Source: Paramesorhizobium leguminum | Lineage (GTDB): Bacteria > Pseudomonadota > Alphaproteobacteria > Rhizobiales > Rhizobiaceae | DNA: 64,000 nt | Assembly (NCBI RefSeq): GCF_003217235.1 | Contig: NZ_QJTF01000005.1 | Location: 124,001 to 188,000 of the forward strand | Direction: 5' to 3' | Shown: piece by piece, positions 17,253 through 27,481 of the stretch | Layout of the letters: each line of letters opens with the position of its first letter | How positions within the stretch are numbered: the first letter of the stretch is position 1 | The notes under the pieces: generated by a model | Seen by the model: the letters and a program-made list of their open reading frames with translations, nothing else | What the model was told of the DNA's origin: nothing | Database searches by the model: none | Position numbers and translations under genes: made by a program

Positions 17253-17292
17253 TGAAGGGCGCACAGTTGTTTCCGTGTAAATATGAAATGCT

Positions 17293-19167
17293 CTAGCGCC
17301 GCGCCGCGTGGCCGCGTCCCGACTCGTCAAACAGCGAAGCAAGTTGCTCCGTCATTGCGCCGGCAAGCTCTTCCGCATCGACAATGGTGACTGCGCGGCG
17401 ATAATAGCGCGTCACGTCATGGCCGATGCCGATGGCGATGAGTTCCACCGGCGAGCGCGTCTCGATTTCCTCAATCACCGCGCGCAAATGGCGCTCCAGA
17501 TAATTGCCGGGATTGACCGAAAGCGTGGAATCATCCACCGGCGCGCCGTCGGAAATCATCATCAGGATCTTGCGCTGCTCAGGCCGGGCAATCAGCCGCT
17601 GATGCGCCCAGATCAACGCCTCGCCGTCGATGTTTTCCTTGAGCAGCCCTTCACGCATCATCAGGCCGAGGTTGCGGCGCGCCCGCCGCCACGGCGCATC
17701 GGCGCTCTTGTAGATGATATGGCGCAGATCATTGAGACGTCCGGGATTGGCCTGCTTGCCGCGAGAAAGCCAAGCTTCCCGCGCTTGCCCACCCTTCCAC
17801 GCCCGCGTCGTGAAACCCAGGATTTCCACCTTAACGCCGCAACGCTCCAGCGTGCGCGCCAGAATATCGGCGCAAGTCGCGGCGACCGTGATCGGTCGTC
17901 CCCGCATCGAACCGGAATTGTCGATGAGCAGCGTCACCACCGTGTCGCGGAAATCCGTGTCCCGCTCCTGCTTGTAGGAAAGCGGCTGCGTCGGATCGAT
18001 GACCACGCGCACCAGCCGCGCCGGATCGAGATAGCCCTCTTCCAGATCGAAATCCCAGGAGCGATTCTGCTGCGCCATCAGCCGGCGCTGCAGCCGGTTG
18101 GCGAGGCGACCGACCACGCCCTGCAAATTGGAAAGCTGCTTGTCGAGGAAGGAGCGCAGGCGGTCCAGCTCCGCCTCGTCGCATAGATCGGTGGCGTCGA
18201 TCGTCTCGTCGAATTCCTGCGTGAAGACCTTGTAGTCGATTTCAGCGGCGAAATTGGCGAAAGGCTGGTTCGGACGGCGCGCTTCGCCCGGCGTCTCGGC
18301 GTCGATATCCTCGTCGCCATCCATGTCGTCGGCGAAACTATCCGTCGCCTCCATCTCGCCCTGCTCGCCATCCTCGCTGGAACTGTCGGCATCGTCGCTG
18401 TCCGCGGCGTCGGAACCTTCCTGCTCCTCGGAGCCGCCCTCCTCATTATCTTCAGGCTTGGGTGTTTCCTCGCTGTCTTCGTCCTCGTCCGAAGACTGCT
18501 CCTGTTGTCCGAGATCCTCCGCCATCTCCATCGCGGCCAGCATCTCGCGCACGGCGCGGGCAAAAGCCTGCTGGTCTTCCAGCGTACCGCTCAGATTGGC
18601 GATTTTCCCGCCGGCCTTGCTCTCAATCCAGTCGCGCCACAATTCGAGGACATTGCCTGCCTCCGCCGGCGCGGGACGCCCGGTGAGTTTCTCACGCACC
18701 ATCAGCGCCACCGCCTCTTCGAGCGGTGCCTCGGCCTTGTCGGTAATCGCGGGAAAATTAGCACGGGCGTATTTATCGGCGAGCATCGAGGCGAGGTTTT
18801 CGCCGACACCGGCCATCGCCCGCGCGCCGATTGCCTCGACGCGAGCCTGCTCGACCGCATCGAAAATCGCGCGCGCCTGCTTGCCATCAGGCGCAAGCGT
18901 CGCGTGAATACGCGCATTGTGGCAAGCACGCCGAAGCGCCATCGAATCGCCAATGCCCCGCGTCACCGCCACATCGTGCGCGGTAGCGCGCTTGGGCAGG
19001 TCGGGCAGACGCGCGCGGTTTCCCGTCAGCGCCGGGCGGTCATTGCTGAAGCCGACTTCAAGCTCATTGGAGCCGGCAAGCGCCCGCACGCAACCGGTAA
19101 GCGCTCGCTTGAACGCGTCAAGCGAAGCTTCCTGCATCTGTCCGGGCTTGCGATTCGATTGGCTCAC
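17293..19167 (-). CDS. cobT: Aerobic cobaltochelatase subunit CobT
   Basis: CobT, with CobS and CobN, inserts cobalt into hydrogenobyrinate a,c-diamide in aerobic cobalamin synthesis. The roughly 624-residue protein has an N-terminal conserved part, a very acidic low-complexity middle (about 210-305, rich in Asp, Glu and Ser), and a C-terminal von Willebrand A domain with the MIDAS motif [11 protein letters not shown] 19167 (reads VSQSNRK) is chosen because the frame upstream of it is made by a REP-like repeat. ATG 19137 is the alternative. cobS lies upstream on the same strand with a GFA-family gene in between. No cobN is in the window. Confidence 0.93.
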   Translation of the reverse strand: MSQSNRKPGQMQEASLDAFKRALTGCVRALAGSNELEVGFSNDRPALTGNRARLPDLPKRATAHDVAVTRGIGDSMALRRACHNARIHATLAPDGKQARAIFDAVEQARVEAIGARAMAGVGENLASMLADKYARANFPAITDKAEAPLEEAVALMVREKLTGRPAPAEAGNVLELWRDWIESKAGGKIANLSGTLEDQQAFARAVREMLAAMEMAEDLGQQEQSSDEDEDSEETPKPEDNEEGGSEEQEGSDAADSDDADSSSEDGEQGEMEATDSFADDMDGDEDIDAETPGEARRPNQPFANFAAEIDYKVFTQEFDETIDATDLCDEAELDRLRSFLDKQLSNLQGVVGRLANRLQRRLMAQQNRSWDFDLEEGYLDPARLVRVVIDPTQPLSYKQERDTDFRDTVVTLLIDNSGSMRGRPITVAATCADILARTLERCGVKVEILGFTTRAWKGGQAREAWLSRGKQANPGRLNDLRHIIYKSADAPWRRARRNLGLMMREGLLKENIDGEALIWAHQRLIARPEQRKILMMISDGAPVDDSTLSVNPGNYLERHLRAVIEEIETRSPVELIAIGIGHDVTRYYRRAVTIVDAEELAGAMTEQLASLFDESGRGHAARR

Positions 19168-19189
19168 AATGATTTCGCTTTTTGTTCTT

Positions 19190-19294
19190 AGAGCGGTATG
19201 CAATTAAGTTGAATCGGACATCCCGCTCTAAGTCTTTGTTTTAGCCGCATGATCTTATCCGAAAAGTCTACAACTTTTCGGGATCATGCTCTAG
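19190..19294. repeat. REP-like palindromic element (long form)
   Basis: This is nearly identical to the element at 28838-28942 and close to that at 9545-9649. Its terminal CTAG supplies the TAG stop codon (19291-19293, minus strand) of the GFA gene, and its other end forms the false N-terminal extension of cobT. Confidence 0.9.
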
Positions 19295-19638
19295 TGCGAA
19301 CGACCGTCAAATGGGGCTGGCGTCAGACTATCGATATCGACGTCTTCGAGGCAGCGCACATTGACCGCCACCATCTTGGTACCGTCAGGCGTGGCGCCGC
19401 GCGAAAATGATTCCATGCCGCAATCCGCGCAGAAGAGGTGCTGGATGTTCTTCGTGTTGAACCGATATTCGGTCAGTCTCTCCTCTCCCCGCTCCAGCTC
19501 GAAATTACCGGCCGGCGTGAAGGCAAGGATGCTGCCCCGCCGCTCGCAATAGGAACAGTTGCAGACGATGGGGTTAGACAGGTCGATCTCGACCTTGTAG
19601 CGCACTTCGCCGCAATGGCAGCTACCCTGATAATGCAT
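19291..19638 (-). CDS. GFA-family (glutathione-dependent formaldehyde-activating) protein
   Basis: This is a 115-residue zinc-binding protein of the GFA/CENP-V family. The zinc ligands appear as SCHCGEVRY (residues 6-14), CNCSYCERRG (about 27-36) and CADCGMESF (about 70-78). Family members include S-(hydroxymethyl)glutathione synthase, but most are uncharacterised. This short form should be called GFA domain protein only. It lies 5 bp after cobS and before cobT, so it is probably in the cob transcript. Its stop codon is provided by the end of a REP-like repeat. No link with cobalamin is known to me. Confidence 0.9.
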   Translation of the reverse strand: MHYQGSCHCGEVRYKVEIDLSNPIVCNCSYCERRGSILAFTPAGNFELERGEERLTEYRFNTKNIQHLFCADCGMESFSRGATPDGTKMVAVNVRCLEDVDIDSLTPAPFDGRSH

Positions 19639-19643
19639 GTGTC

Positions 19644-20630
19644 TTACCCCAGAACCACGTTTGCCGCCGACTCCGGCAATTCCTTGCCGAAGGCGCGCTG
19701 GTAGAACTCAGCCACCGTCGGACGCTCCAGCTCATCGCATTTGTTGAGGAAGGTCAGGCGGAAAGCGAAGCCGACATCCTTGAAGATATCGGCGTTTTCC
19801 GCCCAGGTGATCACCGTACGCGGGCTCATGACGGTGGAAAGATCACCATTGATGAAGGCCGCGCGGGTCATATCCGCAACCCGCACCATCTTGCCGACGA
19901 TATCGCGGCCTTCCGGGGTCTGGTAGTGCTTGGCCTTGGCCAGAACGATGGCAACCTCATTATCATGCGGCAGATAGTTGAGCGTCGTGACGATCGACCA
20001 GCGGTCCATCTGCGCCTGGTTGATCTGCTGCGTACCGTGATAGAGTCCGGTCGTATCGCCGAGGCCGACCGTGTTGGCGGTGGAGAACAGGCGGAACGCC
20101 GGGTGCGGGCGGATGACGCGGCTCTGGTCGAGCAGTGTCAGACGACCCGACGATTCCAGCACGCGCTGAATCACGAACATCACATCGGGACGACCGGCGT
20201 CGTATTCGTCGAACACCAGCGCGACATTGTGCTGGTAGGCCCAAGGCAGGATGCCGTCCCTGAACTCGGTGACCTGCATCCCGTCCTTCACGACGATGGC
20301 ATCCTTGCCGACGAGATCGATACGGCTGACATGGCTATCGAGATTGACGCGCACGCAAGGCCAGTTGAGACGGGCGGCGACCTGCTCGATATGGGTGGAT
20401 TTGCCGGTGCCGTGATAGCCCGACACCATCACCCGCCGGTTAAAGGCGAACCCCGCCAGAATGGCGAGCGTCGTCTGCCGGTCGAAAAGATAGTCCGGGT
20501 CGATTTCCGGCACATAGGCATCGCCCGCCGCATAGGCCGGCGCGGTCATGTCGGAATCGATCCCGAAGACGTCACGCACCGAAACCGTCTTGTCCGGCAG
20601 ATTGGCGATATCCCGTTCAACCTTGTTCAT
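19644..20630 (-). CDS. cobS: Aerobic cobaltochelatase subunit CobS
   Basis: CobS is the AAA+ ATPase subunit of the aerobic cobaltochelatase, partner of CobT. The roughly 328-residue protein has Walker [10 protein letters not shown] (about 73-81), Walker [13 protein letters not shown] and [12 protein letters not shown] (sensor 1), as in other CobS proteins. A GGAGG sits only 1 base before a first ATG (20633) and 4 bases before a second (20630); the second is used. It is followed after 5 bp by the GFA gene and then by cobT. Confidence 0.94.
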   Translation of the reverse strand: MNKVERDIANLPDKTVSVRDVFGIDSDMTAPAYAAGDAYVPEIDPDYLFDRQTTLAILAGFAFNRRVMVSGYHGTGKSTHIEQVAARLNWPCVRVNLDSHVSRIDLVGKDAIVVKDGMQVTEFRDGILPWAYQHNVALVFDEYDAGRPDVMFVIQRVLESSGRLTLLDQSRVIRPHPAFRLFSTANTVGLGDTTGLYHGTQQINQAQMDRWSIVTTLNYLPHDNEVAIVLAKAKHYQTPEGRDIVGKMVRVADMTRAAFINGDLSTVMSPRTVITWAENADIFKDVGFAFRLTFLNKCDELERPTVAEFYQRAFGKELPESAANVVLG

Positions 20631-20730
20631 CATGCCTCCAAGCGGGGGAGGAAGACCCGCCGCAGATTACAACGCAATCGAATCCGGGAGGGCCTTGAGC
20701 AGGCCATTCAATTCCGCGTGAAGCGCCGCT

Positions 20731-21357
20731 TCAGCAAAACCCGGCCTGTCTCAACAATTGATAAGCCTGGATTACATCGCGGAACCGGTCTTCGGAACCC
20801 CGGTCTCCACCATTCGCATCCGGATGATGGAGTTTTACCAGTTCCTTATAGCGCGACTTGATCTGTTCGCCAGTCGAATTTGCGTCAAGACCGAGGGTTT
20901 GAAGCGCCTTCGCCTCCAGTGGCTTGGCCTTGCGCGCCTTGGGCGCTGCGGTAGCGCGCGCCTTCGCCTCGCCGAACAGATTGAACGGATCGCCCATCTT
21001 GTTGTGGTAGGCCGCGCGGCCCGAACGCACCTGGGCGAACTCAGGCGCTGTTTTTGCCGCGGCCGCATTCACCCCCGCCGACCACGTCGGGCGATGGCCC
21101 GTCACGGCGTCCTTTTGGAAACTGGCGATATCGGAATCCGAGAGGCCGGAGAAATAATTGAAGTTCTTGTTATATTGGCGAACATGATCAATGCAGAAGT
21201 GAAAATACTCGCCTTCCTTCATCCGTCCGACAGGCGCGCGGTGCGTTCCCGGTTCATCGCAGCCATTCCACTGGCATTTTGGTACGCGCGATTCTGCCTC
21301 CGCCTCCTTTTTTGGGCGGATACGAATGCTGTCGAAAAGTTTTGAATTCGGTTTCAT
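20731..21357 (-). CDS. J-domain (DnaJ-like) protein
   Basis: This is a 208-residue protein with a C-terminal J domain (about residues 150-208) containing the HPD motif in LHHPDANGGDRGS. The N-terminal half has KCQWNGCDEPGTHRAP with paired cysteines and FHFCIDHVRQYN, a conserved arrangement in rhizobial DnaJ-like proteins preceding cobS. It should stimulate an Hsp70 ATPase; the client is unknown. It is divergent from bolA across about 168 bp. Confidence 0.9.
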   Translation of the reverse strand: MKPNSKLFDSIRIRPKKEAEAESRVPKCQWNGCDEPGTHRAPVGRMKEGEYFHFCIDHVRQYNKNFNYFSGLSDSDIASFQKDAVTGHRPTWSAGVNAAAAKTAPEFAQVRSGRAAYHNKMGDPFNLFGEAKARATAAPKARKAKPLEAKALQTLGLDANSTGEQIKSRYKELVKLHHPDANGGDRGSEDRFRDVIQAYQLLRQAGFC

Positions 21358-21525
21358 CGAATCAGGATTATGAGAATATCGGCTGGCTAAACAAGAATTG
21401 ACATTTTCCCCATGATGGTCGTAACGCCTGAATCGTCAAAATAATCGCTATCATGCGCGAATTTGAGCCAGGTCACGATCTCACAATGGGGGGTGGAGGC
21501 CACTATATGGGGGCAGGAGGAATAA

Positions 21526-21840
21526 ATGTCCATTCCCGTTTCTAAACAGACGACCATTGAGGCAAAACTGAGAAGCGCCTTCACGCCTCAATCCCTCGAA
21601 ATCATCAATGAAAGCCACCTACACGCCGGTCACCATCATAACGACAGCGGCCACCACGACGCGTTCGACGGGCGTGGTGAAACGCACTTCCGTGTCCGCA
21701 TCGTCTCGGATGCCTTCACCGGCATGGACCGCGTCGCCCGCCACCGCGCCATAAACTTAACTCTGAAGGAGGAACTTGAAAGCGGTGTACATGCGCTGGC
21801 GCTGGAGCCATCAGCACCCGGCGAGACGACGCGGCGGTAG
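21526..21840 (+). CDS. bolA: BolA family protein
   Basis: This is a 104-residue BolA-like protein with the class signature HHNDSGHHDAFDGRGETHF, followed by the helix-turn-helix-like region RVRIVSDAFTGMDRVARHR. BolA proteins pair with monothiol glutaredoxins in iron-sulfur and iron regulation, and in E. coli affect envelope genes. The start ATG 21526 is preceded by GGAGGAATAA, a strong ribosome-binding site. It is divergent from the J-domain gene, as commonly seen in Rhizobiales, and convergent with aroB after 3 bp. Confidence 0.92.
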   Translation: MSIPVSKQTTIEAKLRSAFTPQSLEIINESHLHAGHHHNDSGHHDAFDGRGETHFRVRIVSDAFTGMDRVARHRAINLTLKEELESGVHALALEPSAPGETTRR

Positions 21841-21843
21841 CTG

Positions 21844-22962
21844 CTACTTTCCTTGAAGAAAGCCAAGCACCGCCGAGAACGGCACATCCTTCGCGATGAA
21901 GGCCTGCCCGATACCCTGCGTCAGGATGAACGTCAGCGCGCCGCGCGCTACCTTCTTGTCCTGTGCAATATAGTCCATCAGCTTTTCCGCCGGCGGAAGC
22001 GAACCGGGGATTCCCGATATCGAAACCGGCAGGCCGACGGCCTTCAGATGCGCCTCAACCCGGGCGGCATCATCCGGGCTAGCAAGGTTCATATGCGCCG
22101 AGAACCGGTGCGCGAGCGCCATGCCGATGGAGACAGCCTCGCCATGCACCAGACGGCTCGAATCATAGCCCGTGGCGGTTTCGAGCGCATGGCCGAATGT
22201 GTGGCCAAGATTGAGAAGCGCTCTGTCGCCGTTCTCCCGCTCATCCCGCGCCACCACGGCGGCCTTTGCGCGGCAGGAAATGGCGATGGCGTCAATGCGC
22301 TCAGATCCGCCGGCAAACACTTGTTTCCAGTTCGCCTCCAGCCAGGCGAAGAACTCCGGCTGGTCGATCAGCCCGTATTTCGCCACTTCGGCATAACCGG
22401 CGCGGAATTCACGCGGGCTCAGGGTGTCGAGCGCATCCGTATCGGCGAGCACCAGTTGCGGCTGGTGGAAGACGCCGACCAGATTTTTGCCATAGGCAGT
22501 ATTGATGCCGGTCTTGCCGCCGACGGACGAATCGACCTGCGCCAAAAGCGATGTCGGCATCTGGATAAAATTCATACCGCGCCGCACGATGCCTGCCACA
22601 AATCCGGCGAGATCGCCGATGACGCCGCCGCCAAGCGCGATCACCGCATCGCCGCGCTCCAGCCTTGCCGCTAGCACGGCGTTCGTTACTATTTCGAGCG
22701 TGGCGAACCCCTTCGACTTTTCGCCTGGGGCGACGATGACAGGCGTCGCGGCGATTCCAGCCGACTTGAGGCTCTCCATCAGCGCATCGAGATAATGCCC
22801 AGCTACATTCTCGTCCGTGACGATAGCCGCGCGCGCGCCCTTGAGCCGCCGAGCGATCTCCTCGCCGGCGCGCGCGATCAGCCCCGGACCGATCAATATG
22901 TCATAGGAACGCTCGCCAAGCGAAACCGGAACGGTGGTGAATTCGGGCGACTCTGGACTCAT
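21844..22962 (-). CDS. aroB: 3-dehydroquinate synthase
   Basis: AroB is the second enzyme of the shikimate pathway and converts DAHP to 3-dehydroquinate with NAD and a divalent metal. The 372-residue protein shows [37 protein letters not shown], split here for length, and later [11 protein letters not shown] and HGEAVSIGM with metal-binding histidines. Its ATG overlaps the aroK stop by 4 bp, so the two are coupled. aroE lies elsewhere at 49.3 kb. Confidence 0.95.
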   Translation of the reverse strand: MSPESPEFTTVPVSLGERSYDILIGPGLIARAGEEIARRLKGARAAIVTDENVAGHYLDALMESLKSAGIAATPVIVAPGEKSKGFATLEIVTNAVLAARLERGDAVIALGGGVIGDLAGFVAGIVRRGMNFIQMPTSLLAQVDSSVGGKTGINTAYGKNLVGVFHQPQLVLADTDALDTLSPREFRAGYAEVAKYGLIDQPEFFAWLEANWKQVFAGGSERIDAIAISCRAKAAVVARDERENGDRALLNLGHTFGHALETATGYDSSRLVHGEAVSIGMALAHRFSAHMNLASPDDAARVEAHLKAVGLPVSISGIPGSLPPAEKLMDYIAQDKKVARGALTFILTQGIGQAFIAKDVPFSAVLGFLQGK

Positions 22963-23573
22963 AGCGGCGTATTTCCTGTTTCGGTCTCTTCAGCTATCCC
23001 CAGATGGCGGGACAGCGCCTCGATCACTTCCTGCGCGATGACTTCCTTTTTCTCATCGCGGGAGATGACGGTCAGGTCGGCCGTGGCATAAATGGGATAG
23101 CGCTCGGTCATCAGTTTTTCCATGACCCCGCGCGGATTGCTGTTTTTTAGCAATGGCCGGTTCTGCCTCCGCGAGACGCGCTCCATCAGCAGATCGAGAT
23201 CGGCCTTGAGCCAGACCGAGATGCCGAAAGCGGCAATTGCCTCGCGCGTCTGCGCATTCATATATGCTCCGCCGCCCGTCGCCAGCACCATCGGTCCCGC
23301 TTCCAGCATACGCTGGATCACCCGCCGTTCAAGATCGCGGAATTCAGGCTCGCCATAAGCCTCGAAAAGTTCCGGAACGGTCATTCGCGACACGGCTTCG
23401 ATTTCATCGTCGGCATCATGGAAGGGCAGTGCGAGCAGACTCGCGATTTTCTTGCCGACGGTCGATTTGCCGGCACCCATCAGTCCCACAAGCACGAGCG
23501 GGCGCGCGCCCAGCTGCTCTCTAACAGCGGCTGCCTGATTCCGGTTTGGCGCCTGATCGTCCATTGCATTCAT
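22959..23573 (-). CDS. aroK: Shikimate kinase
   Basis: This enzyme phosphorylates shikimate to shikimate-3-phosphate. The roughly 204-residue protein has P-loop [11 protein letters not shown] near residues 29-39, the shikimate-binding DADDEIE, and GGGAYM. MNAMDDQ at 23573 is taken as the start; the frame continues 33 codons further without family similarity. It ends in a 4-bp overlap with aroB. It is divergent from the xerD operon with about 128 bp between. Confidence 0.94.
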   Translation of the reverse strand: MNAMDDQAPNRNQAAAVREQLGARPLVLVGLMGAGKSTVGKKIASLLALPFHDADDEIEAVSRMTVPELFEAYGEPEFRDLERRVIQRMLEAGPMVLATGGGAYMNAQTREAIAAFGISVWLKADLDLLMERVSRRQNRPLLKNSNPRGVMEKLMTERYPIYATADLTVISRDEKKEVIAQEVIEALSRHLGIAEETETGNTPL

Positions 23574-23701
23574 GGTGAGCGTTTCCACATGAAAACGATC
23601 GGTTTGTAAAGAATGTCCGTCACATATGGTTAGAATAACGGCATTGTTCGCTCTTGTTCGCGCTCCTTGCATTCGTTACGCGCCCGCAGCATAAGTGAAG
23701 A

Positions 23702-23869
23702 ATGCCGACACTGACACGCCTTCTCCTGTCCCTTGCAGTCATTGCCCTGCTTGTCTATGGCGCAATGCTGGCACTCGTCACCTTCGTTCAGCCTGCCACC
23801 AGCGAGATGACCATTCGCATTCCTTCCGAAAAGCTCGCTCCAAAGCCCGAGACCACGGGAAAGCAATGA
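23702..23869 (+). CDS. Conserved single-pass membrane microprotein upstream of xerD
   Basis: This is a 55-residue reading frame, [10 protein letters not shown] then one membrane helix ([19 protein letters not shown], about residues 11-29). A short polar tail [10 protein letters not shown] and a Lys/Pro/Thr-rich end follow. Its stop codon overlaps the xerD ATG (ATGA), typical of a coupled real gene. I recall similar small proteins before xerD in other Rhizobiales, but could not search. Function unknown. Confidence 0.75.
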   Translation: MPTLTRLLLSLAVIALLVYGAMLALVTFVQPATSEMTIRIPSEKLAPKPETTGKQ

Positions 23870-24795
23870 GATCCGCGGCGGCAATCGAAAATTTCCTCGA
23901 AATGATGAGCGCGGAGCGCGGAGCGGCGGAAAACACGCTAGCCTCCTACGCCCGCGATCTGGAATCGGTCGCCGAATTCCTGGCCGCGCGAGGCGTGCGT
24001 CTGCCCGATGCCGCATCAAGCGATATCCGGGCCTATCTGGATGAAATGGCCAGCCAAGGCTTTGCCGCGACATCGCAGGCACGGCGACTTTCCGCTCTGA
24101 GGCAATTCTTCCGCTTTCTCTTTACGGAAGGGTTCCGCCAGGACGATCCGACCGGCATTCTCGACGCGCCGAAGAAAGAGCGCCCGCTGCCCAAGATCAT
24201 GAGCGAGGACGCCGTGGGCCGCCTCCTCGACCGGGCAAAGCTGGAGGCGGATGAACCGGATGCGGCCCCCGGCGCCGACACTTTACGCGCCACGCGCCTC
24301 CATGCCCTGATCGAAACGCTCTATGCCACCGGTATGCGTGTCTCGGAACTTGTAAGTCTGCCTGTCACAGTCGCCCGCTCCGACCATCGGTTCTTGCTGA
24401 TACGCGGCAAGGGCGCCAAGGAACGCATGGTACCGCTGTCGATGACGGCGCGCCAATCCATGACCCGCTATCTCGGCCTGCGCGACGCGCAACCAGGCAG
24501 CGAGGCCAATCCCTGGCTGTTTCCGGCCTTTTCGGAAAGCGGCCATCTGGCGCGGCAGGTCTTTGCCCGCGAGTTGAAGTTGCTTGCCGCCCGCGCCGGT
24601 ATTTCCTCAGCCAAGGTCTCGCCGCACGTGTTGCGCCATGCCTTCGCCAGCCATCTATTGCAAAACGGGGCCGATTTGCGCGCGGTGCAGCAATTGCTCG
24701 GCCATTCCGATATTTCCACCACGCAAATCTATACCCATGTGCTGGAGGAAAGGCTGCATCAACTGGTAGCAAAGCATCATCCGCTTGCCGATTGA
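23866..24795 (+). CDS. xerD: Tyrosine recombinase XerD
   Basis: XerD with XerC resolves chromosome dimers at dif and acts in FtsK-activated recombination. The 309-residue protein has an N-terminal SAM-like DNA-binding domain (about 1-95) and a catalytic domain. The catalytic residues appear in order: Arg in [11 protein letters not shown], His/Arg in [12 protein letters not shown], His in LGHSDIS and the nucleophile Tyr in TQIYTHV. ATG 23866 overlaps the stop of the microprotein gene. The position near the origin is not unusual, as dif lies near the terminus. Confidence 0.94.
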   Translation: MRSAAAIENFLEMMSAERGAAENTLASYARDLESVAEFLAARGVRLPDAASSDIRAYLDEMASQGFAATSQARRLSALRQFFRFLFTEGFRQDDPTGILDAPKKERPLPKIMSEDAVGRLLDRAKLEADEPDAAPGADTLRATRLHALIETLYATGMRVSELVSLPVTVARSDHRFLLIRGKGAKERMVPLSMTARQSMTRYLGLRDAQPGSEANPWLFPAFSESGHLARQVFARELKLLAARAGISSAKVSPHVLRHAFASHLLQNGADLRAVQQLLGHSDISTTQIYTHVLEERLHQLVAKHHPLAD

Positions 24796-25008
24796 GCCCA
24801 CTACCGCTATGAGAAACGCGGACTTGCGGGCTCCAATCTCCTTTTGACTGCCGATTGCAGCATGGCAAGCCCATATATAGAAGCAAATCCAGGAGAAGTG
24901 GGAAGCGTTTTTCCGTCCGGATTTGCGAAGAACAAGGGATGTCGAGGAACAATCCTCATAAGACCCGAACACATTTGGACTTTAGTCGCGTACAAATAGT
25001 CAGGCCAT

Positions 25009-25962
25009 ATGCACAATTACCTCGATTTCGAAAAACCCGTCGCCGACCTCGAAGGTCAGATCCTCGAGCTGAAGAAGCTTTCGCAGGAAAGCGGCAGTGT
25101 CGAGATGGGCGATGAGATCGCCCGCCTTGAAAAGCGCTCCGCCGACGCGTTGCGGGATCTTTATCGCAAGCTGACGCCATGGCAGAAGGCGCAGATCGCC
25201 CGCCATTCGGATCGTCCGCACTGCCTTGATTATGTGCGCAGCCTCTTCACCGAATTCACCCCGCTCGCCGGCGACCGCAAATTCGCCGAGGACGAGGCCA
25301 TCCAGGCCGGCTTTGCCCGTTTCAGGGGCGAAGCGGTTGCGCTTATCGGCCTGGAAAAAGGCGCCGACACCAAATCCCGTTTGAAGCATAATTTCGGCTC
25401 GGCCCGGCCGGAAGGCTACCGCAAGGCCGTCCGCATCATGGAGATGGCCGATCGTTTCGGCCTGCCGGTGGTAACGCTGGTCGATACGGCGGGAGCTTAT
25501 CCCGGCGTCAGCGCGGAAGAGCGCGGACAGGCGGAGGCGATTGCCCGCTCGACCGCCGCCTGCCTCAATCTGCGCGTTCCGATGGTTTCGGTCGTCATCG
25601 GCGAAGGCGGTTCCGGCGGCGCCATCGCGATTGCCGCCGCCAACCGCGTCTATATGCTCGAACATTCGATCTATTCGGTGATTTCGCCGGAAGGCGCAGC
25701 CTCGATTCTGTGGCATGATTCCACACGAGCCAGGGACGCCGCCACGTCGATGCGGATAACGGCACAGGATCTTTTGGAAATGAAGATCATCGACGGCATC
25801 ATTCCCGAACCGATGGGCGGCGCTCATCGCGGCAAGGAAGCTGCGATGAACGCCACCGGCGATACAATCGCCGCCGCGCTCAAATCCATGTCCGGAGTGG
25901 ACGGCGAAACGCTTAAAAAGGAACGGCGCGCGAAATATCTCGCCATCGGACGGAATATTTAA
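25009..25962 (+). CDS. accA: Acetyl-CoA carboxylase carboxyltransferase subunit alpha
   Basis: AccA with AccD moves the carboxyl group from biotin to acetyl-CoA to give malonyl-CoA for fatty acid synthesis. The 317-residue protein starts LDFEKPVADLE and has RPHCLDYV, GRNFGSARPEGYRKA-like region (here HNFGSARPEGYRKA) and GEGGSGGAIAIA. Length is typical. The 213 bp upstream holds no gene; a promoter is probably there but none stands out clearly. It ends 188 bp before the L,D-transpeptidase gene. Confidence 0.95.
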   Translation: MHNYLDFEKPVADLEGQILELKKLSQESGSVEMGDEIARLEKRSADALRDLYRKLTPWQKAQIARHSDRPHCLDYVRSLFTEFTPLAGDRKFAEDEAIQAGFARFRGEAVALIGLEKGADTKSRLKHNFGSARPEGYRKAVRIMEMADRFGLPVVTLVDTAGAYPGVSAEERGQAEAIARSTAACLNLRVPMVSVVIGEGGSGGAIAIAAANRVYMLEHSIYSVISPEGAASILWHDSTRARDAATSMRITAQDLLEMKIIDGIIPEPMGGAHRGKEAAMNATGDTIAAALKSMSGVDGETLKKERRAKYLAIGRNI

Positions 25963-26150
25963 AGCGCGACGCCGAATTCCATCCCCTTCGCCATAAATCC
26001 GCCGCGCAAGGTGCGTTGACAGATTGTCCCCGCCGATGACATCACTGTGATCGGAGGTTTGCCTCGGTAAGGATTCGTCAACGGTACCGAAAGGTTTTGC
26101 TGTTAAAGCATTCTTAGGGGGCAGAGGACCGCTTGAGGGGCGAGAGGGAC

Positions 26151-27461
26151 ATGAAGTTTAAGAGCGTATTGTTTGCTTCCGAGGGCATACTTGCCCTTTT
26201 TATGGCATCCGCCTTGCTGGCCGGGTGCCAGGGTAAATCGCTTGAGGATATCTCGCCCAAGGCAGAAAAACAGCTGCCGCAAAAGATCGTGATGAAGATG
26301 AAGGCGAAGGGGATGACCACCACCTCGCCGATCCTGATCCGCATCTTCAAGGAAGAGGGCCAGCTTGAAGTCTGGAAGCGCAAGGATAACGGGCGCTACG
26401 ACATCATAACCTCCTATGACATCTGCAAATGGTCTGGCAAGCTCGGCCCCAAATATATCGAAGGCGACCGTCAGGCGCCCGAGGGTTTCTACACCGTCCG
26501 CCCGGCACAGATGAACCCGAAATCGAGCTATTATCTCGCCTTCAATATCGGCTTTCCCAATGCCTATGACCGCGTCAACGGTCGCACCGGCCAGCATCTG
26601 ATGGTGCATGGCGCCTGTTCATCGTCAGGCTGCTATTCCATGAGCGACGAGCAGGTAGCAGAGATTTACGCCTTCGCACGCGATGCGTTTCGCGGCGGTC
26701 AGGCAGGATTCCAGATTCAGGCCTTTCCCTTCCGCATGACGGCAGCGAACATGGCGCGCTACCGCAACGACCTGAACTATCCCTTCTGGAAGATGCTGAA
26801 GGAAGGTCACGACCATTTCGAGGTCAACAAGGTTCCGCCCAAGGTGGATGTCTGCGAAAAACGCTATGAATTCAACAACACCGCGATAGGGCCGGAAGGC
26901 ATCGAGCCTGACGCGGCCTGCCCGCCCGTGGGCCAGCCCGATGCCGCGCGCGTCTCATATATGAGCTATCAGAAGACCTTCGAAACCGCGTTTTCGGCGG
27001 CTGAGAGCAGCTCAAGCAAGAAATCGCCCGCGCCGACGATCGCCGGGTTGGAAGAGGCAAAGCTCGTCTCCGCCTGGAGCGCGGCGCGCGCCCGCGGCGT
27101 GAAGGTTTCTCGCGAGCCGCCTTCCCTGTCCCCCGCCTCCGCCGAAAAGCCGAACGCTCCGGGTATTGCCGCGCCAACCATGCTCGCCAAGACGGCGCCC
27201 GCCGCACAAGCGCCAACAATCGCGACGGTTGCATCAACGCCGCAGGTGCCTGCTGCGCCGCAGCCATCGGCCATACCCGCTACGCAGACCGCTGCCGCTA
27301 CGCCTGTACCACAGCCCAATCCAGCTTCGCGAACGGTAACTATCACCTCCCTCGAAGGCCTCCCAACCGGGACAACGGCAACCGTCTCCGCATCGGGCGC
27401 GGTGCAATCCGCCGAAGCGGCACCAGAGAAGAAATCCTGGTGGAAAGTGCTTGGCCGCTAG
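26151..27461 (+). CDS. L,D-transpeptidase family lipoprotein (YafK-type)
   Basis: This is a cell-envelope protein of about 436 residues. A signal peptide ends in a lipobox-like LLAGC. A YkuD catalytic domain follows with the motif HGACSSSGCYSM (nucleophile Cys) near residues 152-163. After about residue 250 comes a long low-complexity tail rich in Ala, Pro, Thr and Gln, ending KKSWWKVLGR. YkuD domains make 3-3 crosslinks or attach lipoproteins in peptidoglycan. The YafK-like subgroup may instead cleave such links, so the reaction is uncertain. ATG 26151 has a GAGGGA before it. Confidence 0.88.
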   Translation: MKFKSVLFASEGILALFMASALLAGCQGKSLEDISPKAEKQLPQKIVMKMKAKGMTTTSPILIRIFKEEGQLEVWKRKDNGRYDIITSYDICKWSGKLGPKYIEGDRQAPEGFYTVRPAQMNPKSSYYLAFNIGFPNAYDRVNGRTGQHLMVHGACSSSGCYSMSDEQVAEIYAFARDAFRGGQAGFQIQAFPFRMTAANMARYRNDLNYPFWKMLKEGHDHFEVNKVPPKVDVCEKRYEFNNTAIGPEGIEPDAACPPVGQPDAARVSYMSYQKTFETAFSAAESSSSKKSPAPTIAGLEEAKLVSAWSAARARGVKVSREPPSLSPASAEKPNAPGIAAPTMLAKTAPAAQAPTIATVASTPQVPAAPQPSAIPATQTAAATPVPQPNPASRTVTITSLEGLPTGTTATVSASGAVQSAEAAPEKKSWWKVLGR

Positions 27462-27481
27462 CGACCGGCAGGACGGCACCC

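Noticed and set aside
17079-20730. Cobalamin riboswitch near cobS/cobT
   Set aside because: No B12-box-like sequence was seen in the gaps before cobS or cobT.
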